DNA from: Oscillatoria salina IIICB1
Lineage (GTDB): Bacteria; Cyanobacteriota; Cyanobacteriia; Cyanobacteriales; SIO1D9
Assembly (NCBI RefSeq): GCF_020144665.1
Contig: NZ_JAAHBQ010000006.1
Location: 23,818 to 87,817 of the forward strand
Direction: 5' to 3'
Length of the DNA stretch: 64,000 bases
The notes below the pieces were generated by a model. The model did no database searches, was not told the DNA's origin, and saw only the letters and a list, made by a program, of their open reading frames with translations. Numbering within the stretch: position 1 is the stretch's first letter; every line of letters starts with the position of its first letter. The position numbers and the translations under genes were made by a program. This document shows, piece after piece, positions 8,049-16,983 of the stretch.

Positions 8049-9263
8049 TTAACTTGCTAGTTTGTATTCGATTTGTTGTAGAAACGAAATTGCTTGTTGG
8101 TATAAATCTAAATCAACTTCGCTCACTTCTTTTCCTCGTCCCAATTTTGATAGCAGGGTGATAGTTAATTCTCCTCCTAAATGTTCTTGAAATTCGCTCA
8201 AACCTTTGAAGACGGAACGGGGATGTTCGGGACGTTCAATTTGTTCGACTAATTCGGGGACAAATAAGTCAAATCCAATCTCAGTTAGTGTCTTGATAAT
8301 TTGCTGCCACTCAGCTAAAGAAAGCCAACCAAGCAAATAAGAATAGGTACTATCTAAAGCAATTCCGATCGCTACTGCCTCGCCGTGACGCAATTCATAG
8401 TTGGTTAAATATTCTAGACGATGGGCTGCCCAATGTCCGAAGTCGAGGGGACGAGAGGAACCCATTTCAAAAGGATCGCCACTGTTAGCAATATGATCTA
8501 AGTGTAACTGAGCGCAACGATAAATTAATTGTTCCATTGTTTCCATGTCTCGCTGCGCTAAAGCTGTGGCGTTGCTGCTGATAAAATCAAAGAAATTCTT
8601 GTCTTTAATTAAGGCAACTTTAACAGCTTCTGCTATGCCCGATCGCCAGTCTCTCTCGTCGAGGGTTTTGAGAAAGTCGAAGTCGTTTAACACGGCGTAG
8701 GGGGGCGCAAAACTACCGAGGAAGTTCTTTTTTCCAAAGGCATTAATCCCGTTTTTTACGCCGACTGCGGAATCATTCTGCGATAAAACTGTGGTGGGGA
8801 TGCGAATCAATCTGACACCTCGGTGGGCGGTTGCGGCTGCATATCCTGCCATATCTAATACTGCACCACCGCCGATCGCTAATAAGTAAGAATGACGACA
8901 TAAGCCGACTTCGTTAATTACGGAATGCAGTTTTTCGATTAGTTTGGGGTCGTTTTTCGAGGCTTCGCCACCGGGAACTATAATTGGTTCGGTTGATAAT
9001 TTGAGAATATTTTTATACCTTTTGGCGTAGGCAAAAATTTGCTCTGGTAAGTTAGGATGATTGGCAAATACGCCAGAGTCGATAACGGCGATCGCGCGTT
9101 TTGGTCCTCTCTCTCCATCATCGGTAATTACTTGGGCTAATAAGGAATTATCTAACTCAAATAAGCCGTTGGTGAAATGTACGCCGTAGTTAAAAGTAAC
9201 GCGAACTTGTTGCTGAATTGGCTGAATCTGAAATTGTTTTTTCTTAGCGATGGCAAGTGTCAT
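8049..9263 (-). CDS. eboD: EboD, 3-dehydroquinate synthase-like cyclase
   Basis: A 404-residue member of the 3-dehydroquinate synthase superfamily (sugar phosphate cyclases). The NAD and substrate segments are clear: VPGGEASKND, the glycine-rich AIGGGAVLDMAGYAAATAHRG, the RIPTTVLSQNDSAVGVKNGIN motif and GSFAPPYAVLND. A C-terminal metal-site region contains FGHWAAHRLEYLTNYELRHGEAVAIGIALD, with histidines positioned as zinc ligands. The ebo context (eboC 21 bases upstream, eboE 7 bases downstream) points to EboD and not to housekeeping AroB. The real substrate is unknown. Confidence 0.85.
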   Translation of the reverse strand: MTLAIAKKKQFQIQPIQQQVRVTFNYGVHFTNGLFELDNSLLAQVITDDGERGPKRAIAVIDSGVFANHPNLPEQIFAYAKRYKNILKLSTEPIIVPGGEASKNDPKLIEKLHSVINEVGLCRHSYLLAIGGGAVLDMAGYAAATAHRGVRLIRIPTTVLSQNDSAVGVKNGINAFGKKNFLGSFAPPYAVLNDFDFLKTLDERDWRSGIAEAVKVALIKDKNFFDFISSNATALAQRDMETMEQLIYRCAQLHLDHIANSGDPFEMGSSRPLDFGHWAAHRLEYLTNYELRHGEAVAIGIALDSTYSYLLGWLSLAEWQQIIKTLTEIGFDLFVPELVEQIERPEHPRSVFKGLSEFQEHLGGELTITLLSKLGRGKEVSEVDLDLYQQAISFLQQIEYKLAS

Positions 9264-9284
9264 AATTTTTCCTAAAAAAGTATC

Positions 9285-10217
9285 TTAAGTTACTGAAAAA
9301 AGCTTTGCTAATCCGAGCGAAATCGGTAATAAAATTAATACTGCTAAACCGTAAAAAGAATTAGTAAATCCGGCGGCAACTGCGGCATCTAACACAATCA
9401 GAGATAAGACTCCAGCCATCACTGCGGTGCGAATTTTTTCGGGGATTGGTTCGCGGGCAGCTTGGAAAAAAGGAGGTATAATTCGCCCTGCTAGAAATGC
9501 AGCAAAAGGCAGGGCGACGAGTGACTGATAGTTGGGTAATAATCCTAATAAGAGAATACTACTAATTACCCAAAAAATTAAGCCTAAAGCGACATATCCG
9601 GTAATTTTTTTTCCGCCTGTTACTTCTCCTTGACTAATCGCAGTAATTGCGGCAATATAGACAATGGGAATGAAAGCTAAATACCATCTTTCGGTTAGCA
9701 TTGTATTGACAACACTAACACCAAGTAGTAAATTAGCGCCGCGACACAAACCCATATTTAAAGGTCCGAAAAAAACATGATGTTTAGCAACTGCATCGTA
9801 AAATAAAGCAGCCAAAGCGATGAAAGCTGCTAAACCTGCGCTAATTAAAGAAACTTGCACCGCAGCCACAATTCCCATCACTAAAAGTAGACTACCCAAA
9901 ATAATTGCACCGGTGAGAGAAGCGCGATCGCTAGGAATTGGTCTTTCGGGACGTTCTTTTGCGTCGAGTTCGGCATCAAAAACATCGTTAAATACCACAC
10001 CGCCGCCATATAATCCCGTAGTTGCTAACAGTAACCAACCCAGAGGTAACAAACTAGCAATTGTGGTTTCTTGGTTAATAATTTGAGGAAAAATAATTGC
10101 CGATCCCGAAGCAGCAAAACCAACTAAAATATCTGCCCAAGCAGTCACAATATTAGCAGGGCGCATTAATTGTAAATATGCCCACCAACGATTAGTTGTT
10201 AAACTTGCTGCTTTCAT
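9285..10217 (-). CDS. eboC: EboC, UbiA-like membrane prenyltransferase
   Basis: A 310-residue integral membrane protein of the UbiA superfamily, with about nine hydrophobic helices. The first Asp-rich prenyl-diphosphate site is NDVFDAELDAKERPERPIPS, preceded by LMRPANIVTAWADILVG. The second Asp-rich loop of classic UbiA proteins reduces here to the AALFYDAVAKHHVF segment. It sits between eboB and eboD. The 130-base gap to eboB is unusually long for this cluster and is filled with heptamer repeats. Confidence 0.85.
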   Translation of the reverse strand: MKAASLTTNRWWAYLQLMRPANIVTAWADILVGFAASGSAIIFPQIINQETTIASLLPLGWLLLATTGLYGGGVVFNDVFDAELDAKERPERPIPSDRASLTGAIILGSLLLVMGIVAAVQVSLISAGLAAFIALAALFYDAVAKHHVFFGPLNMGLCRGANLLLGVSVVNTMLTERWYLAFIPIVYIAAITAISQGEVTGGKKITGYVALGLIFWVISSILLLGLLPNYQSLVALPFAAFLAGRIIPPFFQAAREPIPEKIRTAVMAGVLSLIVLDAAVAAGFTNSFYGLAVLILLPISLGLAKLFSVT

Positions 10218-10230
10218 TTGTTAGCCTCTG

Positions 10231-10279
10231 GATTGGGGATTAGGGACTGGGGACTGGGGACTGGGGATTGGGGATTAGG
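10231..10279 (+). repeat. GGGGACT/GGGGATT heptamer repeats inside the ebo cluster
   Basis: About six tandem heptamers of GGGGACT, GGGGATT and GGGATTA type lie between eboB and eboC. The same family recurs near 17895, 49800 and 58010. Confidence 0.85.
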
Positions 10280-10347
10280 AAACAAGAAGGAAAAATTGAT
10301 AACTGGTAAATGCGGGTACTTGCTAATAAAAATCGATTTATTTATTT

Positions 10348-11271
10348 CTATTCAATAACTAAAAAGTCGTTAACTGATTCGATACCAGGTTTTTGTCCGC
10401 GTAAAACCGAATTACCATCGTATAATTGAGATTGATCGGCTTTCGCTGCTTCACTCCAATCTGATGCTTGCATTTGTCCGGTTTGACTGTATGCAGCGAG
10501 GGCATTTTCATAGCAAACAGCGCGAACTTGGTCTTCGGGAATGCCTTTTTCTAACATTAATTTGGCGGTTTTCGGGACAGCTAAAGGATCGCTTACTCCC
10601 CAGTCGGCACTACTATCAACAATGATGCGATTTTTGCCGTATTTCCGTACAACTTCAACCATTCGGGCGTTGCCCATTTTGGTCATGGGATAAATAGTAA
10701 AAGCTGCCCAAAAACCCCGATTTAAAACTTCTTCAACAGTTTCTTCGTTGTTGTGGTCGATAATAACTTGGGAGGGATCTAAACCATGTTCTAAACAGCG
10801 ATCCATACTGCGACTCGCGCCAGCTTTTTTGTTGCGATGGGGTGTATGAATTAAGACTAAAGTATCTAATTCTTTGGCGAGTTCGAGTTGCTGACGAAAA
10901 TATTTATCTTCAGTTTCCGTCATGTCATCGTAACCAATTTCACCGATCGCCACTACTCCTTCTTTACAAGCATAAAGCGGCAGCAGTTCCATGACTTGTT
11001 CGGCTAATTCAGCATTGTTAGCTTCTTTGGGGTTCAAGCCGATTGTGCAATAATGTTTGATGCCAAACTGACTCGCCCGAAAGCGTTCCCAACCAACCAA
11101 AGTGCTAAAGTAATCCTTGAAACTACCTAAAGTAGTGCGCGGTTGTCCTAACCAGAAAGAAGGTTCAATGACCGCCACAATGCCATATTCTCGCATGATT
11201 AAGTAATCATAAGTAGTGCGAGAAGTCATGTGAATATGGGGATCGATAAAAATTAGGTTATCGTTTGCCAT
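10348..11271 (-). CDS. eboB: EboB, TatD-like metal-dependent hydrolase
   Basis: A 307-residue amidohydrolase-fold protein. The N-terminal metal motif FIDPHIHMTSRT is followed by GEIGYDDMTE, LDTLVLIHTPHRNK, a QVIIDHNNEETV segment, and NRIIVDSSADWGVSDPLAVP, whose Asp is the last metal ligand of the TatD/PHP-like barrel. Its place between eboA (34 bases upstream) and eboC identifies it as EboB. The substrate is not established. Confidence 0.85.
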   Translation of the reverse strand: MANDNLIFIDPHIHMTSRTTYDYLIMREYGIVAVIEPSFWLGQPRTTLGSFKDYFSTLVGWERFRASQFGIKHYCTIGLNPKEANNAELAEQVMELLPLYACKEGVVAIGEIGYDDMTETEDKYFRQQLELAKELDTLVLIHTPHRNKKAGASRSMDRCLEHGLDPSQVIIDHNNEETVEEVLNRGFWAAFTIYPMTKMGNARMVEVVRKYGKNRIIVDSSADWGVSDPLAVPKTAKLMLEKGIPEDQVRAVCYENALAAYSQTGQMQASDWSEAAKADQSQLYDGNSVLRGQKPGIESVNDFLVIE

Positions 11272-11305
11272 GATTTAGGTTTCCTGGTTGAACAACATTT
11301 ACTTG

Positions 11306-12208
11306 CTAGCTAGCGGTGAGATGCTTTTGGCTAAAACTTTCCCAAGTGAGAGATCCAGCAGCGATCGCCGCTTTTAATTGCGGATGACGAGCTAAAATTG
11401 CTTGGGCTGCGGGCGAATTAGACTGAGAACAAGCTAAAGCGGCGGCTTCTTGTTGAACTGGATCGCGATCGCTAATTACTTTTTCAAGATCCTGCGCTAA
11501 TCTTTCATCAATAAAAAGCCCCACAGATCGCCATAACTCCGGCGATACGGTACGTCCAGCCGCCCAACGTTCGTGAGCGTAATCAGACAACATCTTCGCT
11601 AACTCTGGATTCGCGCGATCGTCAAGTCCGTAAATTAAGTACAAAGGACTACCGACAAATAAAGCCTTTAACACCATTTGATTCCAGGCAATCTTATCGA
11701 AATAATCTGCTGGATAAGGATTGCATTGCGCTACAGCATTAAATACTGTCGTCATATTACTACGCACACCTTCAGAAGCCTGTCCTTTGTGCAATTCGGG
11801 ATGAGGTAATAAAGGTAAACTTTGATAAAGCGCCACCAACTCACCTTCATCAGCAGTAGTAAAAACTTTACGGAGAGTTAGCAAATATTTCTCCGGGCTA
11901 TTACTAGGTAAAGCTAAAATCAGCAAAGTACGACCAACTTCATCCACCCGCCAATTACCCGGAAACCAACCCGATCGTAACTTATTTGCTGCTTGTAAAT
12001 CTTCCTCAGTTAAGTTTAAATCTGCTTTGCCCAAATAGCGAGGTACTGCACTAAAAGAAGTGAAAAATACCCTTTCCGGCGCACCTTCAGCAATTTTTTG
12101 CCGCTTTTGTTCCAACCATTGTAAACCTTCTTGACTAGCGCGAAATTCTAACCAGTCTAGCAATAGTTGAGTAACACTTTCGATCTCGACCTGAGTTACA
12201 GTAGACAT
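11306..12208 (-). CDS. eboA: EboA domain protein
   Basis: An about 300-residue, mostly helical protein with no recognisable catalytic motif, and the first gene of the ebo run. Visible family segments include RVFFTSFSAVPRYLGKADL, LRSGWFPGNWRVDEVGRTLLIL, a helical middle with LFVGSPLYLIYGLDDRANPEL, and EVISDRDP-type helices followed by QEAAALACSQS near the C-terminus. I prefer the ATG at 12208; a GTG two codons upstream (12214) is possible. Two inverted repeats lie 100-180 bases upstream and are candidates for control of the cluster. Confidence 0.82.
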   Translation of the reverse strand: MSTVTQVEIESVTQLLLDWLEFRASQEGLQWLEQKRQKIAEGAPERVFFTSFSAVPRYLGKADLNLTEEDLQAANKLRSGWFPGNWRVDEVGRTLLILALPSNSPEKYLLTLRKVFTTADEGELVALYQSLPLLPHPELHKGQASEGVRSNMTTVFNAVAQCNPYPADYFDKIAWNQMVLKALFVGSPLYLIYGLDDRANPELAKMLSDYAHERWAAGRTVSPELWRSVGLFIDERLAQDLEKVISDRDPVQQEAAALACSQSNSPAAQAILARHPQLKAAIAAGSLTWESFSQKHLTAS

Positions 12209-12522
12209 TTTCACCCAGTTTGGACAACAACAGACCTCATTTTACATTTCCTTCCCCGGTAATTTCTTTCTCCCTCAGTACAAATACTTATGTAAAGTTC
12301 TGCAAACTAGGAGAATAATTAAATTCTCCCAATCTTGAAGTATTGAGGGAATAAGCCACAGGGACAATATTTAAGTTATTTCCCTGAGCTTACATAGTCA
12401 ACTAAAATCGCTCTACTTCACCAAATCTTCAATCATTTGCGTGGTTTTATTAAGTTACGATGAAGCATTTTCTGCCCGATTACGTGGTTAATTACCAAAT
12501 TCCCCATCCAAGGGTCCCCAAT
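12209..12522. other. Intergenic region recG to eboA with two inverted repeats
   Basis: This roughly 300-base gap should hold the recG 3' end and the ebo promoter, both on the minus strand. A perfect 7-bp inverted repeat (GGAGAAT/ATTCTCC, six-base loop) spans 12310-12329. A longer hairpin spans 12352-12392, combining TAAGC/GCTTA and CAGGGA/TCCCTG stems separated by a small internal loop. Neither has a T-run in the minus direction, so they look more like control or leader structures than terminators. Confidence 0.5.
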
Positions 12523-14982
12523 TTAAGTTAAAATTTCCCTACCTGCCATCATTCTTTGATAGCGCAACTCTAACTCTTTTTTCAACGAAGACATCCCTGG
12601 TAAATTTTTATCCGCAAGCATAATTTTTTCCGCCGCATCTCTCGCTAAGACTAACACTTCTTGGTCTTCAACTAAACTTGCTAAAGCAAAATCTGGCAAC
12701 CCTGACTGACGACTACCTAACACTTCTCCCGGACCTCGGAAACGCATATCCATTTCTGAGATAAAAAAGCCATCTTGGGATTGTTCCAAAACTGTTAAAC
12801 GCTGACGCGCATCGGGATTTTTACTACTACTCATTAACAAACAATAAGAGTTATGAGAACCGCGCCCAACTCGACCGCGCAATTGATGCAATTGTGACAA
12901 TCCAAAACGTTCGGCATTTTCAATCATCATGACTGTGGCATTTGGTACATCAACTCCGACTTCAATTACCGTTGTTGACACAATAATTTGCATTTGATTA
13001 TCGCGAAATTTATTCAGTGATTCGTCTTTTTCTGCCGAACTCATTTTGCCATGTAGTAAACCCACTTCAAAGTTAGGAAAAATACTTTTTTGCAATCGTT
13101 TTTGTTCTTCTACAGCCGCCCGAACGTCTAATTTTTCTGACTCTTCAATCATGGGAAAAACAATATAAGCTTGTCTTCCTTGGGCTACTTCTCGCCGAAT
13201 TAATTCATAAGCATTATTGCGTTGTTTGCCCGTTAAAACTGAGGTAGTAATTGGCTGTCTTCCTGGTGGTAATTCGTCAATTTGGGAAACATCCAAATCG
13301 CCGTGGACGGTTAACGCTAATGTCCGAGGGATAGGAGTTGCAGTCATGGTTAAAACATGAGGAGATTGTCCTTTTGCTAGCAAACGCGCTCGTTGTTGGA
13401 CGCCAAAACGATGTTGTTCGTCAATAACAACTAAACCAAGTTGTTGAAAGTTAACTGGATCTTGAATTAAAGCATGAGTTCCTACTAATAAAGGTAGTTC
13501 GCCAGTTTCTAATTGATTATGAATTTCGCGACGTTTAGAAACTTTTGTCGAACCTGTGAGTAATTCTACTGGTAAATGGAGTAAATTAAACCAACCAACT
13601 AACTTCCGATAATGTTGTTCGGCTAATACTTCAGTTGGAGCCATTAAAGCAGCTTGATAACCAGATTGAATCGCTGCTAAAATAGCAAAAACGGCGACAA
13701 CAGTTTTCCCGGAACCGACATCTCCTTGGACAAGACGATTCATCGGTGTAGTTGATTCTAAGTCTTGTAAAATATCAGAAACAACACGCTTTTGAGCATT
13801 TGTCAAGGCAAAAGGCAAAACTTTTTTAAATTGGTCAATAAGTTTACCTGTAGGAGCCAAAATAGCACTTTGTTGAGTTTGTTTTTGCTCTTGACGACGT
13901 TGGAGAAATCCTAACTGGAGAAAGAAGAATTCATCGAAAACTAAACGTCGTCGTGCATGGGCGAGAATTTCCGGATTATCGGGGAAATGAATATTCGCGA
14001 TCGCGTCTTGCAAGCCAATTAACCCATACTGACTTCTTAAACCCTTTGGTAGCGGATCTTGAAGCTGTTTAATAGCCGGAAGTGCAGCAATTACTGCTTT
14101 TCTCACCACATCCGCATCCACACCTTCAGTCAAAGGATAAACAGGCAATACCCGCCCAATTTTAAGAGAATCTATACTTGCCCCAGGACTCTCTAAAACC
14201 TCAATTTCTGGCTTGTCTAAGGTTAAACCATATTTATTCTTTTTTACTAACCCAGAAGCCGCAACGATCGCGCCAACCGGATAACGACGCTTATGAGTTT
14301 CTTGCCAACCGCGATTACTGAAATAAGTACCATTAAAAAAACGATTAAGCTTAATTTGTCCAGTTTTATCTTTAATATGCAGTCCAAAAATTGTTAACTT
14401 CTTATTCTTCGGGCTAGTAAAACACTCACAGCGCTTTACCATCCCCACAATCGTTACCGTTTCCCCTGCTTCCAATTCACTAATATTAACTTGACGGGAA
14501 TAATCAATATGTTGGCGAGGATAGTAAAACAAAACATCTCGCACCGTTGCTAAACCTAAACGTTGCAAAAGTAGACTTTTTGTTCTGCCAATATTTTTAA
14601 TTTCGCTGACAAGTTGGTCAAGTTTGATAACTTCATCTTCACTCTTAACTTCCGCCACAATTGAAGTAGTAACCGCTTGTTGAGGTTGAGAAAATAGAGA
14701 CGGTGTTTCTAGAGATTGCTGAAACTCTTTGAGGAAATCACGTACTTGCAAAAGCAGATTTTGCCGTTGTTGGGTAGTCATTTGCGGATAATTAGCAAAG
14801 TGAATGGCAAAATTCCGCCAGCGTTGTTTTTGGCTTGACGTTCCTTCTGGAGGCGGTTGTTGGAAGTTTAACTCAAAAAACTCGCTAAAGCGATACTGAT
14901 TCCCTTGTAAGTCAGTAAAGCCCCTTTCTGCTTCGACTGCCAGGGCTTTGTGCAATCGCGCCCAATCTGGTGAATTAGTCAT
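12523..14982 (-). CDS. recG: ATP-dependent DNA helicase RecG
   Basis: RecG reverses stalled replication forks and branch-migrates recombination intermediates. An OB-fold wedge domain (VTIVGMVKRCECF...GQIKLNRFFNG) follows a long N-terminal extension. Helicase motifs then run in order: LTNAQKRVVSDI, Walker A GDVGSGKTVVA, APTEVLAEQHY, the DEQH box VVIDEQHRFG, TATPIPRTLALT, LLHGKMSS, IIVSTTVIEVGVDVPNA and QLRGRVGRG. The frame is open further upstream, but that part is composed of heptamer repeats. The ATG at 14982 begins MTNSPDWARLHKAL, where the conserved protein starts, giving 819 residues. Confidence 0.95.
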   Translation of the reverse strand: MTNSPDWARLHKALAVEAERGFTDLQGNQYRFSEFFELNFQQPPPEGTSSQKQRWRNFAIHFANYPQMTTQQRQNLLLQVRDFLKEFQQSLETPSLFSQPQQAVTTSIVAEVKSEDEVIKLDQLVSEIKNIGRTKSLLLQRLGLATVRDVLFYYPRQHIDYSRQVNISELEAGETVTIVGMVKRCECFTSPKNKKLTIFGLHIKDKTGQIKLNRFFNGTYFSNRGWQETHKRRYPVGAIVAASGLVKKNKYGLTLDKPEIEVLESPGASIDSLKIGRVLPVYPLTEGVDADVVRKAVIAALPAIKQLQDPLPKGLRSQYGLIGLQDAIANIHFPDNPEILAHARRRLVFDEFFFLQLGFLQRRQEQKQTQQSAILAPTGKLIDQFKKVLPFALTNAQKRVVSDILQDLESTTPMNRLVQGDVGSGKTVVAVFAILAAIQSGYQAALMAPTEVLAEQHYRKLVGWFNLLHLPVELLTGSTKVSKRREIHNQLETGELPLLVGTHALIQDPVNFQQLGLVVIDEQHRFGVQQRARLLAKGQSPHVLTMTATPIPRTLALTVHGDLDVSQIDELPPGRQPITTSVLTGKQRNNAYELIRREVAQGRQAYIVFPMIEESEKLDVRAAVEEQKRLQKSIFPNFEVGLLHGKMSSAEKDESLNKFRDNQMQIIVSTTVIEVGVDVPNATVMMIENAERFGLSQLHQLRGRVGRGSHNSYCLLMSSSKNPDARQRLTVLEQSQDGFFISEMDMRFRGPGEVLGSRQSGLPDFALASLVEDQEVLVLARDAAEKIMLADKNLPGMSSLKKELELRYQRMMAGREILT

Positions 14983-15128
14983 TTTTCTGTTCGTCTTCCC
15001 CTTATGCGTTTTTATGTTAGCTTTAGTTTTGGTTAGTACATTCGTACATAGTAAATGATTAGGGATTGGGATTGGCGATCGTTTATCAGTAGAGATTGGA
15101 GACAAGGGAGATAAGGGGATAAACTTTT

Positions 15129-15192
15129 AACTGATCCCTGGTAACTGTAACTGGTAACTGGTAACTGGTAACTGATAACTGATAACTGATAA
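15129..15192 (+). repeat. GGTAACT/GATAACT heptamer repeats
   Basis: A run of about nine heptamers of CTGGTAA and CTGATAA type between the hypothetical gene at 15196 and recG. Confidence 0.8.
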
Positions 15193-15195
15193 TCC

Positions 15196-16056
15196 CTAAT
15201 CCTCGTACCAACAAGAGCGCCAAGCCGCCTCAGCTTGGGCAACAGAGCGCTCTCGATGCTTTTGGGAATACTGTTTTTGCAGTTTAGCGACTTTCGCTTG
15301 TAATTCGCGAATTTGGTTGCGTTGAGCGCTTAAAGCGGGAGCGGCGAATTCAATTTCTGCTAGCCGCAAACAAACCGCCATGAGTTGGGTGATTTGAGCA
15401 TCCTTGGCTGAGTCAGGTGCTTCGGTTTCCACGACTAATTTTAAGAGATTTGGTTGTCCGCCACCGATCGCCTCAGTAGATTCTTCTGCTTGTACCGCCG
15501 CTTCTAAAAGTTTGTTAGGTAACTTATTGGAAAGAATACCAGTTTCTTGAAGTAAACGGTTAGCTTCGCTAGAAGCAGCTTGGAGAATTTCCGCGATCGC
15601 AGCTTCGAGTCGGGTAATCCATTGAATTAAATTTTCGGGAGTGAGATCCTCAGTTTCCGAGGCTGAGGAAGGTGATTTTTCCTCAGTTTCTTGAGTTTCT
15701 TGAGTTTCCTCGCTATTAGTTTCTGCTTCTGAGGAAGCCTCATCAAGTTCAGCGATCGCTGGATTAACTTTTTTGCTAGTTTCCAGAACAAGTTCTAACT
15801 GTGCTTTAACTTGCTTTCCTACCTCTCGTAAGCTTTGCTGAAGCTTTTGTCGCTGATTAAAAGATAAACCCAAAAACGAGTCCGGATAAGCTTGAGTGCA
15901 AATCTGGTAACTAGCCAGAGCAATCTGACGTTGTACCGACTCCCCCAAAAGCTGAAAATACTTACCATAAGCGCTACTAATTTCCTCAGCAACCGTAGCT
16001 ACAGTTGCCGAAAGCATTGCCAAATCTGCTTCAATTTGCTTAATTGGTCGTGTCAT
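15196..16056 (-). CDS. Conserved cyanobacterial hypothetical protein, coiled-coil rich
   Basis: A 286-residue, soluble, helical protein with no signal peptide. An N-terminal helical region (about 1-95) leads to a low-complexity acidic linker of Glu, Ser and Thr with repeated TQET/ETEE units (about 105-140). A second helical block and a C-terminal coiled coil (NQIRELQAKVAKLQKQYSQK) follow, ending in the motif AEAAWRSCWYED. I do not recognise a function. It sits downstream of the rpsB-tsf operon beyond a strong hairpin, so it is probably transcribed separately. Confidence 0.75.
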   Translation of the reverse strand: MTRPIKQIEADLAMLSATVATVAEEISSAYGKYFQLLGESVQRQIALASYQICTQAYPDSFLGLSFNQRQKLQQSLREVGKQVKAQLELVLETSKKVNPAIAELDEASSEAETNSEETQETQETEEKSPSSASETEDLTPENLIQWITRLEAAIAEILQAASSEANRLLQETGILSNKLPNKLLEAAVQAEESTEAIGGGQPNLLKLVVETEAPDSAKDAQITQLMAVCLRLAEIEFAAPALSAQRNQIRELQAKVAKLQKQYSQKHRERSVAQAEAAWRSCWYED

Positions 16057-16102
16057 AACTGCTTGAAATACTTACACCAAATAATTAAGCCCAAAATAGC
16101 AA

Positions 16103-16124
16103 AGACGCGATCGCGATCGCGTCT
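16103..16124 (-). terminator. HIP1-derived palindromic terminator after tsf
   Basis: A perfect 22-base palindrome with 11-base arms contains two overlapping GCGATCGC (HIP1) octamers. In the minus direction it is followed by a T-rich tract. It lies 37 bases past the tsf stop codon, so it probably ends the rpsB-tsf transcript. Confidence 0.6.
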
Positions 16125-16160
16125 CCACCAAAATTGAAACTTACCCTTCAGACTGTTAGC

Positions 16161-16820
16161 TTACTTTTTTCCAGTCTGTTCTGCCACTTCATCAGCAAAG
16201 TTCTTTTCTTCTTTCTCAATACCTTCGCCCAAGACAAAACGGCTAAAGCGACGCACTTGGATATTTTCACCCAACTCAGCCACCTTATTCTTAACCAACT
16301 CTTCAATCGTAATGCTTTGGTCTTTAATATAAGGCTGATCCATCAAGGAAATTTCCTTCAGACGCTTCTCAATGCGACCCTGAACGATTTTTTCCTTAAT
16401 ATTGTCAGGTTTTTTGCTCAAGTCATCCCTACCCATTTCGATTTCTTTTTCTTTTTCCACCATCGCGGTAGGGATCTCATCCACATTAACGTATTCCACA
16501 TTCGGGCAGGCAGCAATTTGCATCGCAATATCGCGTACCAGAGTTTGAAACGCCTCGTTGCGGGCAACAAAATCTGTTTCGCAATTAACTTCCACCAGAA
16601 CGCCAATCCGTCCCCCGGTGTGGATATAACTATCTACCAAACCTTCTGCTGCTACGCGACCTGCTTTTTTCTCAGCCGAGGCGATGCCCTTCTTACGCAA
16701 CCATTCTGCTGCTTTGGTCATGTCGCCACCGCTTTCTTGCAGCGCTTTTTTACAGTCCATCATGCCTGCGCCTGTTTTTTCGCGCAGTTCTTTGACGAGT
16801 TTCGCCGAGATTTCTGCCAT
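16161..16820 (-). CDS. tsf: Translation elongation factor Ts
   Basis: EF-Ts is the nucleotide exchange factor for EF-Tu. The 219-residue product is the short form usual in cyanobacteria and plastids. The N-terminal UBA-like domain has [19 protein letters not shown], followed by [23 protein letters not shown] and the core dimerisation domain with [17 protein letters not shown]. It lies 163 bases downstream of rpsB, the standard bacterial pairing, and the gap contains GC-rich hairpins. Confidence 0.96.
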   Translation of the reverse strand: MAEISAKLVKELREKTGAGMMDCKKALQESGGDMTKAAEWLRKKGIASAEKKAGRVAAEGLVDSYIHTGGRIGVLVEVNCETDFVARNEAFQTLVRDIAMQIAACPNVEYVNVDEIPTAMVEKEKEIEMGRDDLSKKPDNIKEKIVQGRIEKRLKEISLMDQPYIKDQSITIEELVKNKVAELGENIQVRRFSRFVLGEGIEKEEKNFADEVAEQTGKK

Positions 16821-16905
16821 CTTGTCTTTTTTCCCTACACTTATCTTTAAGATAACAAGAACAATTTACAACTCATAAGTAACATCTCGTGAGTTAGGTG
16901 CGATT

Positions 16906-16980
16906 GGCGCGCTCAAACGCCAGCGCCGCAAGCGGCGATTGGGCAAAGCCCAGCGCCCAGTCTGGCGATCGCGAAAACGA
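16906..16980 (-). repeat. GC-rich hairpin cluster between rpsB and tsf
   Basis: Back-to-back short palindromes: CGCCGC-aa-GCGGCG at 16924-16937, TGGGC-aaa-GCCCA at 16940-16952, and a HIP1 site near 16974. GC content is far above the surroundings. They lie inside the presumed rpsB-tsf message. Confidence 0.65.
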
Positions 16981-16983
16981 TGA

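Noticed and set aside
8049..9263. Housekeeping 3-dehydroquinate synthase AroB
   Set aside because: The gene is embedded in the ebo order and has the divergent VPGGEASKND/SQNDSAVGVKNGIN pattern of EboD-like cyclases.
14983..15105. 41-codon upstream extension of recG
   Set aside because: Its sequence includes heptamer-repeat DNA, and the conserved RecG start is at the ATG at 14982 with a purine-rich site upstream.
16134..16850. Long plus-strand frame antisense to tsf (about 238 codons)
   Set aside because: It lies wholly opposite a clear tsf gene, is rich in Phe and His as antisense frames of Lys/Glu-rich genes are, and has no homology I recognise.
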